Position numbers and translations under genes: made by a program
Notes under the pieces: model-generated
Told to the model about the DNA's origin: nothing
The model's database searches: none
Seen by the model: only the letters and a program-made list of their open reading frames with translations
Assembly (NCBI RefSeq): GCF_011634835.1
Contig: NZ_SIRP01000001.1
Span: 2,046,034 to 2,110,033 of the forward strand
Source: Isoptericola sp. BMS4
GTDB lineage: Bacteria; Actinomycetota; Actinomycetes; Actinomycetales; Cellulomonadaceae
DNA: 64,000 bases
Direction of reading: 5' to 3'
Shown here: piece after piece, positions 35,071 through 43,813 of the stretch
How the letters are laid out: each line of letters opens with the position of its first letter
How positions within the stretch are numbered: the first letter of the stretch is position 1

Positions 35071-35209
35071 CGCACGGTCGGCACGGACCTGTCACGGGCC
35101 GGTCGGCACGACACGCACGCAGCCGTACGGCGCGTGCTGTTGTGCCGACCGGCCCGCGCACTTACGCTGCGGTGACTCCCCGCGAGGACCCGACAGAAGG
35201 GCGGCTGAG

Positions 35210-35671
35210 ATGGCCAAGCTCTCGACCGACACGCGCGCCGCGCTGCGTGAGAACTTCCCGAACCTGGCGAAGGACGTCAAGCGCTTCCCCGTGCGCGACG
35301 GCGAGGAGCCCTGGACGCGTGCCGAGATGGAGGAGCAGGCGGCCTTCCTGCTCCAGGACAAGGAGCGTCTGCAGCGCGAGCTCGCCGCCGCGGACGCCGA
35401 GCTGTCGGACCTGCTGCGCAACTCCGGCGACGGGGCGGGGGACGACCAGGCCGACTACGGCTCCAGCGCCCTCGAGCGCGAGCAGGAGCTCACCCTCGTG
35501 AACAACATGCGCGACCTGCTCGACCAGACGGTCCACGCGATCGACCGCATCCGCAAGGGCACCTACGCCACGTGCGAGATCACCGGGCTGCCGATCGGCA
35601 AGGCGCGCCTGCAGGCGTTCCCGCGGGCCACGCTGTCGGTGGAGGCGAAGACGCGCGAGGAGCGGCGCTGA
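35210..35671 (+). CDS. DksA/TraR-type protein with degenerate zinc site
   Basis: A 153-residue relative of DksA, a protein that binds in the RNA polymerase secondary channel. The coiled-coil part runs through MEEQAAFLLQDKERLQRELAAADAEL and ALEREQELTLVNNMRDLLDQ. The C-terminal segment aligns with the DksA zinc ribbon (TCEITGLPIGKARLQAF), but only C122 is kept; positions expected to be Cys are T125, S143 and A146. The protein therefore probably does not bind zinc, although the fold looks preserved. In actinobacteria this gene often sits between divIVA and lspA, as here. The conserved acidic tip of true DksA is not obvious, so effect on transcription is uncertain. Confidence 0.85.
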   Translation: MAKLSTDTRAALRENFPNLAKDVKRFPVRDGEEPWTRAEMEEQAAFLLQDKERLQRELAAADAELSDLLRNSGDGAGDDQADYGSSALEREQELTLVNNMRDLLDQTVHAIDRIRKGTYATCEITGLPIGKARLQAFPRATLSVEAKTREERR

Positions 35672-35688
35672 GCGGGAGGCCGGCCGCA

Positions 35689-35694
35689 TAGACT
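35689..35694 (+). promoter_or_regulatory. -10 hexamer TAGACT before lspA, probable leaderless start
   Basis: TAGACT ends 8 nt before the ATG of lspA, 18 bases after the DksA-like stop codon. No Shine-Dalgarno sequence lies between. Confidence 0.6.
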
Positions 35695-35702
35695 GGCGCA
35701 CG

Positions 35703-36377
35703 ATGTCGACCAACCCCGCCGGGTCCGCTCCGGCTCCCGAGCCCGTGTCGCGCGACAGCGCCACCGAGTCCTCGCCGGCCACGTCCGCGCCCGCCGCGGA
35801 GGCGCACCCGGTCTCCCCGGCGAGGCGCCGTCGGCTCGTCGCGTGGACCGTCGTCCTCGCGGCGGTCGTGCTGGCCGCCGACCAGCTGACCAAGTGGTGG
35901 GCCGAGTCGGCCCTCACCGAGGGCGCAGACCCGATCCCCCTGCTGGGCGACCTGCTGTCCCTGCGGCTGATCTACAACCCCGGCGCCGCGCTGTCGATCC
36001 TCAGCGGCACCGGCATGACCTGGATCCTGACGATCGTCGTGGTCGCCGTCGTGGTCGTCATCGTGCGGGCGATCGGGCGGATCGGCTCGCGCGGCTGGGC
36101 GGTCGCGCTGGGTCTGCTGCTGGGCGGGGCGCTCGGCAACCTCGGCGACCGGCTCTTCCGCGACCCCGGGTTCGCGCACGGCAAGGTGGTCGACTTCATC
36201 GACTACGCCGGGTTCTTCGTCGGCAACGTGGCGGACATCGCGATCGTCGTCGCCGCCGGCCTCGTCGTGATCCTCACGTTCCGGGGGACCGGGCTGGACG
36301 GCCGCCGCCAGACGGACGAGCCGCAGGACGCGCGCCGGGAAGGCCCCCGGGACGAGCGCGGCGACGGGGAGGGCTGA
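35703..36377 (+). CDS. lspA: Lipoprotein signal peptidase (signal peptidase II)
   Basis: A 224-residue membrane aspartic protease that cleaves prolipoproteins such as the substrate-binding protein at 49006. Four transmembrane helices are apparent. Conserved boxes are [30 protein letters not shown], and the catalytic pair in [22 protein letters not shown] 40-residue Ser/Ala/Pro-rich N-terminal tail and a charged C-terminal tail are longer than in E. coli. The stop is followed two bases later by the rluD start. Confidence 0.95.
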   Translation: MSTNPAGSAPAPEPVSRDSATESSPATSAPAAEAHPVSPARRRRLVAWTVVLAAVVLAADQLTKWWAESALTEGADPIPLLGDLLSLRLIYNPGAALSILSGTGMTWILTIVVVAVVVVIVRAIGRIGSRGWAVALGLLLGGALGNLGDRLFRDPGFAHGKVVDFIDYAGFFVGNVADIAIVVAAGLVVILTFRGTGLDGRRQTDEPQDARREGPRDERGDGEG

Positions 36378-36379
36378 CC

Positions 36380-37315
36380 GTGGCGACACGCACGCTGCCG
36401 GTGCCGGACGGACTGGCGGGGGAGCGCGTCGACGCCGCCCTGGCCCGGATGCTCGGCTTCTCCCGCACGCAGGCCGCCGAGCTCGCCGCGGCGGGCGCCG
36501 TGCAGCTCGACGGGCGCACGGTCGGCAAGTCGGACCGCCTCGTCCCGGGGAGCCGGCTCGAGGTCGACGTCCCCGACCCGCGCCAGGACGTGGCTCCCGC
36601 GGTCGTCGCGGAGCCCGTCGAGGGCATGGGGATCGCGTACGAGGACGACGACGTGGTCGTCGTCGACAAGCCGGTGGGCGTCGCCGCGCACCCCTCGCCC
36701 GGCTGGACGGGGCCGACGGTGGTGGGCGCCCTGGCGGCGGCCGGCTACCGGATCGCGACGTCCGGGGCCGCCGAGCGGCAGGGCATCGTGCACCGTCTCG
36801 ACGTCGGCACCTCGGGCCTGATGGCGGTCGCCAAGAGCGAGGCCGCGTACTCCGGGCTGAAGCGCGCCTTCAAGGAGCGCACGGTCGACAAGGTCTACCA
36901 CGCACTCGCGCAGGGTCACCCCGAGCCCACCACGGGCACGATCGACGCCCCCATCGGCCGGCACCCGAGCGCCGACTGGAAGTTCGCCGTCGTGGCGGAC
37001 GGCAAGCACTCGGTGACGCACTACGAGGTGCTCGAGATGCTCCCGGCGGCGTCGCTCGTCGAGGTGCACCTGGAGACGGGGCGCACCCACCAGATCCGCG
37101 TGCACTTCGCCGCGGTGCGGCACCCGCTCGTCGGCGACCTCACCTACGGGGCGGACCCGGTGCTGGCCTCCCGCGTGGGGCTCGAGCGCCAGTGGCTGCA
37201 CGCGATGCGGCTCGGCTTCAGCCATCCCGTGACCGGGCGCGACGTCGAGGTGACGAGCGAGTACCCCGACGACCTCGCCGCCGCGCTCGAGGTCGTCCGC
37301 GCCGCGTACCGGTGA
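36380..37315 (+). CDS. rluD: RluD-type 23S rRNA pseudouridine synthase
   Basis: A 311-residue pseudouridine synthase of the RluA/RluD family. An N-terminal S4 RNA-binding domain ([29 protein letters not shown]) is followed by the catalytic domain with [13 protein letters not shown], the catalytic aspartate in [16 protein letters not shown], and the C-terminal [26 protein letters not shown] at 36380 has GGGAGGG overlapping the lspA stop, which indicates coupling with lspA, a standard pairing. The exact target uridines are inferred from the family. Confidence 0.93.
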   Translation: MATRTLPVPDGLAGERVDAALARMLGFSRTQAAELAAAGAVQLDGRTVGKSDRLVPGSRLEVDVPDPRQDVAPAVVAEPVEGMGIAYEDDDVVVVDKPVGVAAHPSPGWTGPTVVGALAAAGYRIATSGAAERQGIVHRLDVGTSGLMAVAKSEAAYSGLKRAFKERTVDKVYHALAQGHPEPTTGTIDAPIGRHPSADWKFAVVADGKHSVTHYEVLEMLPAASLVEVHLETGRTHQIRVHFAAVRHPLVGDLTYGADPVLASRVGLERQWLHAMRLGFSHPVTGRDVEVTSEYPDDLAAALEVVRAAYR

Positions 37316-37325
37316 CCGGCCTCCG

Positions 37326-37772
37326 GTGACAGGCCTGCCGTGGTGGGGCGACCTCCTGCTGGGCGTCGGCGTGGCACTGCTCGCGGCGTGGCTGGCGCTG
37401 GTCGTGGTGCTGCTCGCCGTCCGGCGGCGACTGCCGGACCACGGCTGGCGCGAGGTGCTGCGGCTCCTCCCGGACGTCGTGCGGCTGGTCCGCCGGCTCG
37501 CGGCGGACCCGGAGGTGCCCCGGGCGGTGCGCTGGGGCCTCGTCGCGCTCGGCGCGTACCTCGTGGTGCCCGTCGACCTGGTGCCGGACTTCCTGCCGGT
37601 GATCGGCTGGGCCGACGACGCGATCGCCGTCGTGCTCGTGCTGCGCTGGGCGGTGCGCCGGGCGGGCCCCGACGCCGTGCGGCGGCACTGGCCGGGGACC
37701 GACGCGGGGCTCGCCGTCCTGCGGGCTGCCGTCGGCCTTCCCGGTGGGACGTCGCCGCGGACCGACGAGTGA
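37326..37772 (+). CDS. DUF1232 membrane protein
   Basis: A 148-residue protein with an N-terminal transmembrane helix (LLLGVGVALLAAWLALVVVLL), a basic amphipathic stretch and a DUF1232 segment (VPVDLVPDFLPVIGWADDAIAVVLVLRW), the VP(I/V)DL(I/V)PDF motif being diagnostic. Function is unknown; DUF1232 proteins have been linked to membrane or magnesium homeostasis in other bacteria. It starts with GTG ten bases after rluD and is probably co-transcribed with it. Confidence 0.82.
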   Translation: MTGLPWWGDLLLGVGVALLAAWLALVVVLLAVRRRLPDHGWREVLRLLPDVVRLVRRLAADPEVPRAVRWGLVALGAYLVVPVDLVPDFLPVIGWADDAIAVVLVLRWAVRRAGPDAVRRHWPGTDAGLAVLRAAVGLPGGTSPRTDE

Positions 37773-37816
37773 GCGGCGTCTCGGCGAGGGGCGCCTCCGG
37801 TGTGGGTGGGCCCTCC

Positions 37817-37822
37817 TAGACT
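37817..37822 (+). promoter_or_regulatory. -10 hexamer TAGACT before dnaE, probable leaderless start
   Basis: TAGACT ends 7 nt before the ATG of dnaE, and no ribosome-binding site is present. It gives the replicative polymerase its own leaderless transcript. Confidence 0.6.
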
Positions 37823-37829
37823 CTGGTCC

Positions 37830-40800
37830 ATGCCCGACGCCGCGACCGCCTCCACAGCACCGCCCAGCGACGACTTCGTGCACCTGCACGTGCACACCGA
37901 GTACTCGATGCTCGACGGCGCGGCGCGGCTGGGCGACCTGTTCGACGAGGTCGAACGGGTCGGGCAGAAGGCGATCGCGATCACCGACCACGGCTACCTG
38001 TTCGGGGCGTTCGACTTCTGGAACACCGCGCGCAAGAAGGGCATCAAGCCCATCATCGGCGTCGAGGCGTACGTCACGCCGGGCACCAGCCGGCACGACC
38101 GCACCAAGGTCCGGTGGGGCGAGGAGCACCAGCGCCGCGACGACGTCTCCGCCGGCGGCGCCTACACGCACATGACCCTGTGGTCGCGGGACAACGAGGG
38201 GATGCACAACCTGTTCCGGGCGGGGTCGCTCGCCTCCCTGGACGGGCAGATGGGCAAGTGGCCGCGGATGGACCGCGAGCTGCTGGAGACGTACTCCAAG
38301 GGCCTCATGGCCACCACGGGCTGCCCGTCGGGGGAGATCCAGACCCGGCTGCGCCTGGGCCAGTGGGACGAGGCCGTGCGGGCGGCGGGCGAGCTGCAGG
38401 ACATCTTCGGCAAGGAGAACTACTTCGTCGAGCTGATGGACCACGGGATCGAGATCGAGTCCCGCACGTCCAAGCAGCTCCTGGAGGTCGCCAAGGCGAT
38501 CGGCGCGCCGCTCGTGGCGACCAACGACCTGCACTACACCAAGCAGGAGGACTCGCACGCGCACGAGGTGCTGCTGGCGATCAACTCGGGCTCCACGCTG
38601 GACGAGCCGACGTACGACCAGGGCGGCAGCCGGTTCGCGTTCGCGAGCGACACGTTCTACGTGCGCACCGGGGCGGAGATGCGCCGGCTGTTCCGGGAGA
38701 TGCCCGAGGCGTGCGACAACACCCTGCTCATCGCCGAGCGGTGCGACGTGTCGTTCGACACGAACGCGAACTACATGCCGAGCTTCCCGGTCCCCGAGGG
38801 CGAGGACGAGGTCAGCTGGTTCGTCAAGGAGGTCGAGGCGGGGCTGCGGCGCCGGTACCCGCAGGGGATCTCCGACGCGGTGCGCCGGCAGGCGGACCAC
38901 GAGGTCAAGATCATCACCCAGATGGGTTTCCCGGGGTACTTCCTCGTGGTCGCGGACTTCATCAACTGGGCCAAGGAGCAGGGCATCCGCGTGGGCCCGG
39001 GCCGTGGCTCCGCCGCGGGGTCGATGGTCTCCTACGTCATGGGCATCACGGAGCTCGACCCGCTGGAGCACGGCCTCATCTTCGAGCGCTTCCTCAACCC
39101 GGAGCGCGTGTCCATGCCCGACGTCGACGTCGACTTCGACGAGCGCCGGCGCTCCGAGGTGATCCGGTACGTCACCGAGAAGTACGGCGACGACCGGGTG
39201 GCGATGATCGTCACCTACGGCTCCATCAAGGCCAAGCAGGCGCTCAAGGACGCCTCGCGCGTGCTCGGCTTCCCCTTCGCGATGGGTGAGAAGCTGTCCA
39301 AGGCGATGCCGCCGCCCGTCATGGGCAAGGACATCCCGCTGTCGGGGATCTTCGACCCCCAGCACGAGCGCTACTCGGAGGCCGCCGAGTTCCGCCAGGT
39401 GCACGACACGGACCCCGAGGCCCAGCGGGTGGTCGAGACCGCGCGGGGCGTCGAGGGCCTGAAGCGCCAGTGGGGCGTGCACGCGGCCGGCGTCATCATG
39501 TCGAGCGACCCGATCATCGACGTCATCCCGATCATGCGCCGCCCGCAGGACGGCGCGGTCATCACGCAGTTCGACTACCCGACGTCCGAGGGCCTCGGCC
39601 TCATCAAGATGGACTTCCTGGGGCTGCGCAACCTGACGATCCTCGACGACGCGCTCGAGAACATCGTCATGAACGGCAAGGACCCCGTCGCGATCGAGAC
39701 GGTCGCGCTCGACGACCCGGCGTCCTACCAGCTCCTGGCCCGCGGCGACACTCTCGGCGTGTTCCAGCTCGACGGCGGCCCGATGCGCTCGCTGCTGCGG
39801 CAGATGCGCCCCGACAAGTTCGACGACCTGTCCGCGGTCATCGCGCTGTACCGGCCCGGCCCGATGGGCATGAACTCGCACGTGAACTACGCGCTGCGCA
39901 AGAACGGCCAGCAGAAGATCGAGCCGATCCACCCCGAGCTCGCCGAGCCGCTGTCCGAGGTGCTCGACGAGACCTACGGCCTGATCGTCTACCAGGAGCA
40001 GGTGCAGCGCGCCGCGCAGATCCTCGCCGGCTACACGCTCGGCCAGGCCGACCTGCTGCGCCGTGCCATGGGCAAGAAGAAGCCCGAGGTGCTGGCCAAG
40101 GAGTTCGTCAACTTCGAGGCGGGCTGCAAGGAGCGCGGGTACTCCGACGCCGCGATCCAGGCGGTGTGGGACGTGCTGGTCCCGTTCGCCGGGTACGCGT
40201 TCAACAAGGCGCACTCCGCCGGCTACGGGCTCGTGGCGTACTGGACCGCCTTCCTCAAGGCGAACTACCCCACCGAGTACATGGCCGGCCTCCTGCAGTC
40301 CGTCAAGGACGACAAGGACAAGATGGCGCTCTACCTCAACGAGTGCCGTCGCATGCACATCACGGTGCTGCCGCCGGACGTCAACGAGTCGGCGGCCAAG
40401 TTCACGGCGGTCGGCGAGGACATCCGGTTCGGCCTCACGGCCGTGCGCAACGTGGGCGCGAACGTCGTCGACGCGATCATCACCACCCGCGAGGAGAAGG
40501 GCTCCTTCACCTCCTTCACGGACTTCCTCGACAAGGTGCCGGCCGTGGTGTGCAACAAGCGCACCATCGAGTCGCTCATCAAGGCGGGCGCCTTCGACTC
40601 GCTGGGCCACCCGCGCCGCGCGCTGCTCGTCGTGCACGAGCAGGCGGTCGACTCGGTGATCAGCGTCAAGCGCAAGGAGGCCGAGGGGCAGTTCGACCTG
40701 TTCGCCGGCATGGGCGGCGAGGAGGACGCGTCGATGACGTTCGCCGTCGACGTGCCGGACCTGCCGGACTGGGAGAAGAAGCAGCTCCTGTCGTTCGAGC

Positions 40801-41405
40801 GCGAGATGCTCGGGCTGTACGTCTCCGACCACCCGCTGTCGGGGCTGGAGCACGTGCTCGCGCGGGCGGCCGACACCTCGATCGCCGCGCTGGTGAACGA
40901 CGAGGCCCGGGCCGACGGCTCGACCGTCACCGTCGCGGGCCTGCTGACGAGCGTGCAGCGCAAGATGAGCAAGAACGGCAACCCGTGGGCGGCGGTCACC
41001 ATCGAGGACCTCGAGGGGTCCGTCGAGGTGATGTTCTTCGGCGAGACGTACCTGGCCTACTCCACGGTCCTCGCGGAGGACCAGGTGGTGACGCTGCGCG
41101 GCCGGGTCCGGCGCCGCGACGAGCAGATGCAGCTGCAGGCCATGGAGGTCTCGCTGCCCGACACGTCCGCCGTCGCGGACGCCCCGGTCCTCGTGACGGT
41201 CCCGCACACGCGCTGTGTGGAGCCGGTCATGGTCCGCCTGCGCGAGGTGCTGGCCTCGCACCCTGGGTCGGCCGAGGTGCACGTGAGCGTCGCCGAGCCG
41301 GGCAAGCGGACGGTGGTGCGTGCCGCGGACACGCTGCGCGTCGAGAAGTCACCGGCGCTGTTCGGCGACCTGAAGGCCCTCCTCGGCGCGAGCTGCCTCT
41401 CGTGA
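37830..41405 (+). CDS. dnaE: DNA polymerase III alpha subunit (replicative, DnaE1)
   Basis: The replicative C-family polymerase; 1191 residues, full length for DnaE1. The N-terminal PHP domain (HLHVHTEYSMLDG, DHGYLFGAFDF) carries the metal-binding histidines associated with proofreading in actinobacteria. The polymerase active site includes GPGRGSAAGSMVSY and the aspartate triad in MPDVDVDFDERRR. Fingers and helix-hairpin-helix parts follow (YKRPGP-like YRPGPMGMNSHVNY; NKAHSAGYGLVAYWTAFLK). The C-terminal OB fold has TVTVAGLLTSVQRKMSKNG. No intein or insertion was seen. The stop overlaps the downstream Nudix start (GTGA). Confidence 0.97.
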   Translation: MPDAATASTAPPSDDFVHLHVHTEYSMLDGAARLGDLFDEVERVGQKAIAITDHGYLFGAFDFWNTARKKGIKPIIGVEAYVTPGTSRHDRTKVRWGEEHQRRDDVSAGGAYTHMTLWSRDNEGMHNLFRAGSLASLDGQMGKWPRMDRELLETYSKGLMATTGCPSGEIQTRLRLGQWDEAVRAAGELQDIFGKENYFVELMDHGIEIESRTSKQLLEVAKAIGAPLVATNDLHYTKQEDSHAHEVLLAINSGSTLDEPTYDQGGSRFAFASDTFYVRTGAEMRRLFREMPEACDNTLLIAERCDVSFDTNANYMPSFPVPEGEDEVSWFVKEVEAGLRRRYPQGISDAVRRQADHEVKIITQMGFPGYFLVVADFINWAKEQGIRVGPGRGSAAGSMVSYVMGITELDPLEHGLIFERFLNPERVSMPDVDVDFDERRRSEVIRYVTEKYGDDRVAMIVTYGSIKAKQALKDASRVLGFPFAMGEKLSKAMPPPVMGKDIPLSGIFDPQHERYSEAAEFRQVHDTDPEAQRVVETARGVEGLKRQWGVHAAGVIMSSDPIIDVIPIMRRPQDGAVITQFDYPTSEGLGLIKMDFLGLRNLTILDDALENIVMNGKDPVAIETVALDDPASYQLLARGDTLGVFQLDGGPMRSLLRQMRPDKFDDLSAVIALYRPGPMGMNSHVNYALRKNGQQKIEPIHPELAEPLSEVLDETYGLIVYQEQVQRAAQILAGYTLGQADLLRRAMGKKKPEVLAKEFVNFEAGCKERGYSDAAIQAVWDVLVPFAGYAFNKAHSAGYGLVAYWTAFLKANYPTEYMAGLLQSVKDDKDKMALYLNECRRMHITVLPPDVNESAAKFTAVGEDIRFGLTAVRNVGANVVDAIITTREEKGSFTSFTDFLDKVPAVVCNKRTIESLIKAGAFDSLGHPRRALLVVHEQAVDSVISVKRKEAEGQFDLFAGMGGEEDASMTFAVDVPDLPDWEKKQLLSFEREMLGLYVSDHPLSGLEHVLARAADTSIAALVNDEARADGSTVTVAGLLTSVQRKMSKNGNPWAAVTIEDLEGSVEVMFFGETYLAYSTVLAEDQVVTLRGRVRRRDEQMQLQAMEVSLPDTSAVADAPVLVTVPHTRCVEPVMVRLREVLASHPGSAEVHVSVAEPGKRTVVRAADTLRVEKSPALFGDLKALLGASCLS

Positions 41406-41956
41406 GCGGGCCGGCAGGGGCCGGCGCGGGCGCCGGCGGCGGGAGCGCCGGGGACCCGGGGCCCGTCTGGGACGACGGCACCGCGGCCCACCGGTTCCGG
41501 GTCGTGCCGGCGGCGTACGTCTTCCTGCGCCGCGAGGGGCAGGTGCTGCTGCAGCTGCGGTCCGGCACCGGGTTCATGGACGGCCACTGGGCTGCCGCGG
41601 CCGCCGGGCACGTCGAGCCGGGGGAGTCCGCCGTCGCGGCGGCCGTGCGGGAGGCCCGCGAGGAGCTGGGCGTCGAGGTGGCGCCGGCGGACCTGCGGCC
41701 GGTCACGGCGATGCACCGCGGGCAGCCCGGCGGCCCGGCGCTCGAGCAGCGGGTCGACTTCTTCTTCGAGGCGGTGCGCTGGTCGGGGACCCCGGCGCTC
41801 CAGGAGCCGGGCAAGGCCGCGGACCTGGCGTGGTTCGGCTTCGCGGCCCTGCCCGCTCCGGTGGTGCCGCACGAGCGCGTGGTCCTGCGGGCGATGCACG
41901 ACGCGGGACGCCACGGCTCGCAGGTCCCCGCGATCCTCACCGACGGGTTCGGCTGA
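41402..41956 (+). CDS. Nudix hydrolase
   Basis: A 184-residue Nudix hydrolase that should cleave a nucleoside diphosphate linked to another group; substrate not predictable. The Nudix box GHVEPGESAVAAAVREAREELGV matches G-x5-E-x7-R-E-U-x-E-E-x-G-U exactly. A Gly/Ala-rich N-terminal tail of about 35 residues precedes the fold (FRVVPAAYVFLRREGQVLLQLR). GTG at 41402 overlaps the dnaE stop, so translation is coupled to the polymerase. A role in nucleotide-pool cleaning is tempting from the position but unproven. Confidence 0.9.
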   Translation: MSGPAGAGAGAGGGSAGDPGPVWDDGTAAHRFRVVPAAYVFLRREGQVLLQLRSGTGFMDGHWAAAAAGHVEPGESAVAAAVREAREELGVEVAPADLRPVTAMHRGQPGGPALEQRVDFFFEAVRWSGTPALQEPGKAADLAWFGFAALPAPVVPHERVVLRAMHDAGRHGSQVPAILTDGFG

Positions 41957-42080
41957 GCCGGAGGCGCAGCGGAGCGTGAGGGCCGAGGGGCGAGGCATCT
42001 CTCGCGGAGCGGAGCCGCAGGCTCGGCCGACGATGGCGCGGCTGAGCCCGACGGTTCGCCGTCCCGGTGGGGTGCCGACG

Positions 42081-42086
42081 TAGGCT
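42081..42086 (+). promoter_or_regulatory. -10 hexamer TAGGCT, probable leaderless start
   Basis: TAGGCT ends 7 nt before the GTG at 42094. The rest of the 137-base gap after the Nudix gene holds only GC-rich partial repeats (CGGAGCGTGAGGG, CGCGGAGCGGAG). Confidence 0.55.
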
Positions 42087-42093
42087 CGCTGCC

Positions 42094-42498
42094 GTGCTGC
42101 GACTCAACCCCGAACAGCTCGTGTTCGTCACGGAGCGTCACCTGGCCACCCTGACCACGCTGCGCGCCGACGGCTCCCCGCACGTGGTGCCGGTGGCGTT
42201 CACCTGGGACGCCGACGCCGGGCTCGCGCGGATCACCGCGCGACGGGGGTCGGTGAAGGTGGCGAACGCGCGGCGGCGGGGCCCGGACGGGGCCCCGCCG
42301 AGGGCGGCCGTGTGCCAGGTCGACGGCGGCCGGTGGCTGACGCTCGAGGGCACGCTCGCCGTGAGCGAGGACCCCGACGAGGTGGCGGACGCCGTCGCGC
42401 GGCACGTGCGTCGGTACTGGCCGCTCGACCCGGAGCCGGACCGGGTCGTGCTCCGGCTGACCCCGGACAAGGTCATGGCGAGCACCTACATGGCCTGA
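42094..42498 (+). CDS. PPOX-class, probably F420-binding oxidoreductase
   Basis: A 134-residue split-barrel flavin/deazaflavin protein. It begins VLRLNPEQLVFVTERHLATLTTLRADGSPHVVPVAFTWD, the pattern of actinobacterial PPOX proteins that use coenzyme F420. Other features are ARITARRGSVKVANARRRG and VCQVDGGRWLTLEGTLAV. Substrate is unknown. The GTG at 42094 is the predicted leaderless start. The gene is followed by a 24-base perfect inverted repeat and a converging gene. Confidence 0.85.
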   Translation: MLRLNPEQLVFVTERHLATLTTLRADGSPHVVPVAFTWDADAGLARITARRGSVKVANARRRGPDGAPPRAAVCQVDGGRWLTLEGTLAVSEDPDEVADAVARHVRRYWPLDPEPDRVVLRLTPDKVMASTYMA

Positions 42499-42499
42499 T

Positions 42500-42565
42500 C
42501 CGTTGTGGGTACGAGACACGCCGGCGTCGCTCAGCGCGCATCGGCGTGTCTCGTACCCACAACGG
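42500..42565. terminator. 24-base perfect inverted repeat, bidirectional terminator
   Basis: Arms at 42500-42523 and 42542-42565 are exact complements over 24 bases around an 18-base loop. It begins one base after the PPOX stop and ends 11 bases before the stop of the converging gene. Its core GACACGCCG/CGGCGTGTC resembles the hairpin after pgeF. Confidence 0.8.
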
Positions 42566-42576
42566 GCCGGGCTGCG

Positions 42577-43635
42577 TCAGGACAGGGGGCGCACCCGCAC
42601 GTCGCGGTACGAGACGACGTCGGGCGCCGAGCCGTGCGCCTGCAGGCCCACGTATCCCACGAGCCCGCGGCTGCTGGAGTCGGGGTCGTGCGGGCGGCCG
42701 GGGAACGGGACGCCCGGCAGGTTCTCGTACTCGTTGATCACCACGCCGTTGCGGATCACCGTGTAGTGCTGGCCGACGACGCGGATCTCGAGGTCGTTCC
42801 ACGTGCCCTTCGGCGTGGGCATGGCCTCCGCGAGCCCGAGGTCGGCGAAGCCGTACACGGACCCGGTCTTGCGCGGGTCGTTCGACCCCTCCTCGGGGGA
42901 GTCGTTCACCTGGATCTCGTGGCCGCAGTTGACGGCGATCCAGGAGAGGTTGCCGGTCTCGCCGCCGTTGAAGGTCGTCGGGCAGCCCTCGACCGGCCCC
43001 CAGAGCGCCGGGAAGCGGACCTGGACGCCGCTGTTGGCACGCAGGTCGCCCGGCGCGTCGTCGCGGAACTGCAGGCGCAGCGAGAAGTCCTCGTACTGCT
43101 CGTGCGGGTACCAGAGCGTGCCGAAGCCGCCGTCGGCGCCCGCGCGGCTGCGGATCGTGCCGTCCGGCATGCGGTCGAAGCCGCCGTCGCCCGCGTACGC
43201 CCAGTCGGCGAACGACTCCGCGCTGCCGTCGTACAGCGTCTCGTAGCCGGGCACCGTGCCGACCTCGGAGCGGGCCGCGGCGCCGGCGAGGGTGCGGGCG
43301 TCGGCGCGACTCAGCGCGCCGTCGGCCACGAGGTCGCGCGTGACGTCCTGGACGTGCGCGACGAAGCGGCCGTGGTTGGACCAGGACCGCTCGTCGTCGA
43401 TGACGTCGTTGAGCGTGCAGCCGCCCGGGAGGGCGGCGTTGTCGACGCCCGTGTCGGTGTCGAGCAGGACGACGGCCGGCCGCGCGTCAGGGGCGTCGCA
43501 GGTCGGCGGGCTCTCCTCGGGGGCTCCGGCGGCGCAGGGCGCGGCGAGGCCGAGCGCGGCCGTGATCGCGGCCGTCCCCGCGAGGCGGGTGAGCCGGGCG
43601 CGTCGTCGGGGCATGGTGCGGGGGGTGGACGTCAT
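42577..43635 (-). CDS. Secreted DUF1080 (3-keto-disaccharide hydrolase-like) protein
   Basis: A 352-residue exported protein. The N-terminus is a signal peptide (basic MPRRRARLTR, then a hydrophobic Ala/Leu core ending near CAAGAPEES). Residues about 45-115 form a small Cys-containing domain (GCTLNDVIDDERSWSNHGRFVAHV) seen in other actinobacterial exported proteins. Residues about 130-350 are a DUF1080 concanavalin-like domain: FGTLWYPHEQYEDFSLRLQF, ANSGVQVRFP, EIQVNDSP, KPTGSVYGF-like KTGSVYGFADL, WNDLEIRVVGQHY and GYVGLQAHG. The domain binds or cleaves sugars; substrate is unknown. A consensus-like promoter lies upstream (43668-43696), and AGGAGAG precedes the ATG. Confidence 0.87.
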   Translation of the reverse strand: MTSTPRTMPRRRARLTRLAGTAAITAALGLAAPCAAGAPEESPPTCDAPDARPAVVLLDTDTGVDNAALPGGCTLNDVIDDERSWSNHGRFVAHVQDVTRDLVADGALSRADARTLAGAAARSEVGTVPGYETLYDGSAESFADWAYAGDGGFDRMPDGTIRSRAGADGGFGTLWYPHEQYEDFSLRLQFRDDAPGDLRANSGVQVRFPALWGPVEGCPTTFNGGETGNLSWIAVNCGHEIQVNDSPEEGSNDPRKTGSVYGFADLGLAEAMPTPKGTWNDLEIRVVGQHYTVIRNGVVINEYENLPGVPFPGRPHDPDSSSRGLVGYVGLQAHGSAPDVVSYRDVRVRPLS

Positions 43636-43667
43636 CGTCTCTCCTCGGGTCGGCGGTGCTCGTCCCG

Positions 43668-43696
43668 ACCCTAGAAGCCCGCGGGACCACTTTCAA
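43668..43696 (-). promoter_or_regulatory. Promoter of the DUF1080 gene (TTGAAA, 17 bp, TAGGGT)
   Basis: On the minus strand TTGAAA (43691-43696) and TAGGGT (43668-43673) are separated by exactly 17 bases. This is the best -35/-10 pair in the window; transcription should start about 25 bases before the ATG at 43635. Confidence 0.75.
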
Positions 43697-43813
43697 TGGG
43701 TGCCAATCATCTTCTGTCGCTCAGGACGCAGAAGTCTGCGGGTGCACGGGGACGCGAGACCGGCGCTCTCCCGCCGGGAATCACGCCGATCTCCCGCCCG
43801 CGACGGGGTGGGG

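Noticed and set aside
37218-41282. A very long open frame antisense to rluD, the DUF1232 gene and dnaE
   Set aside because: It is the mirror of strong coding frames in GC-rich DNA. The translation is low-complexity Arg/His/Val/Gly/Leu with no recognisable domain, while dnaE and its neighbours are unmistakable.
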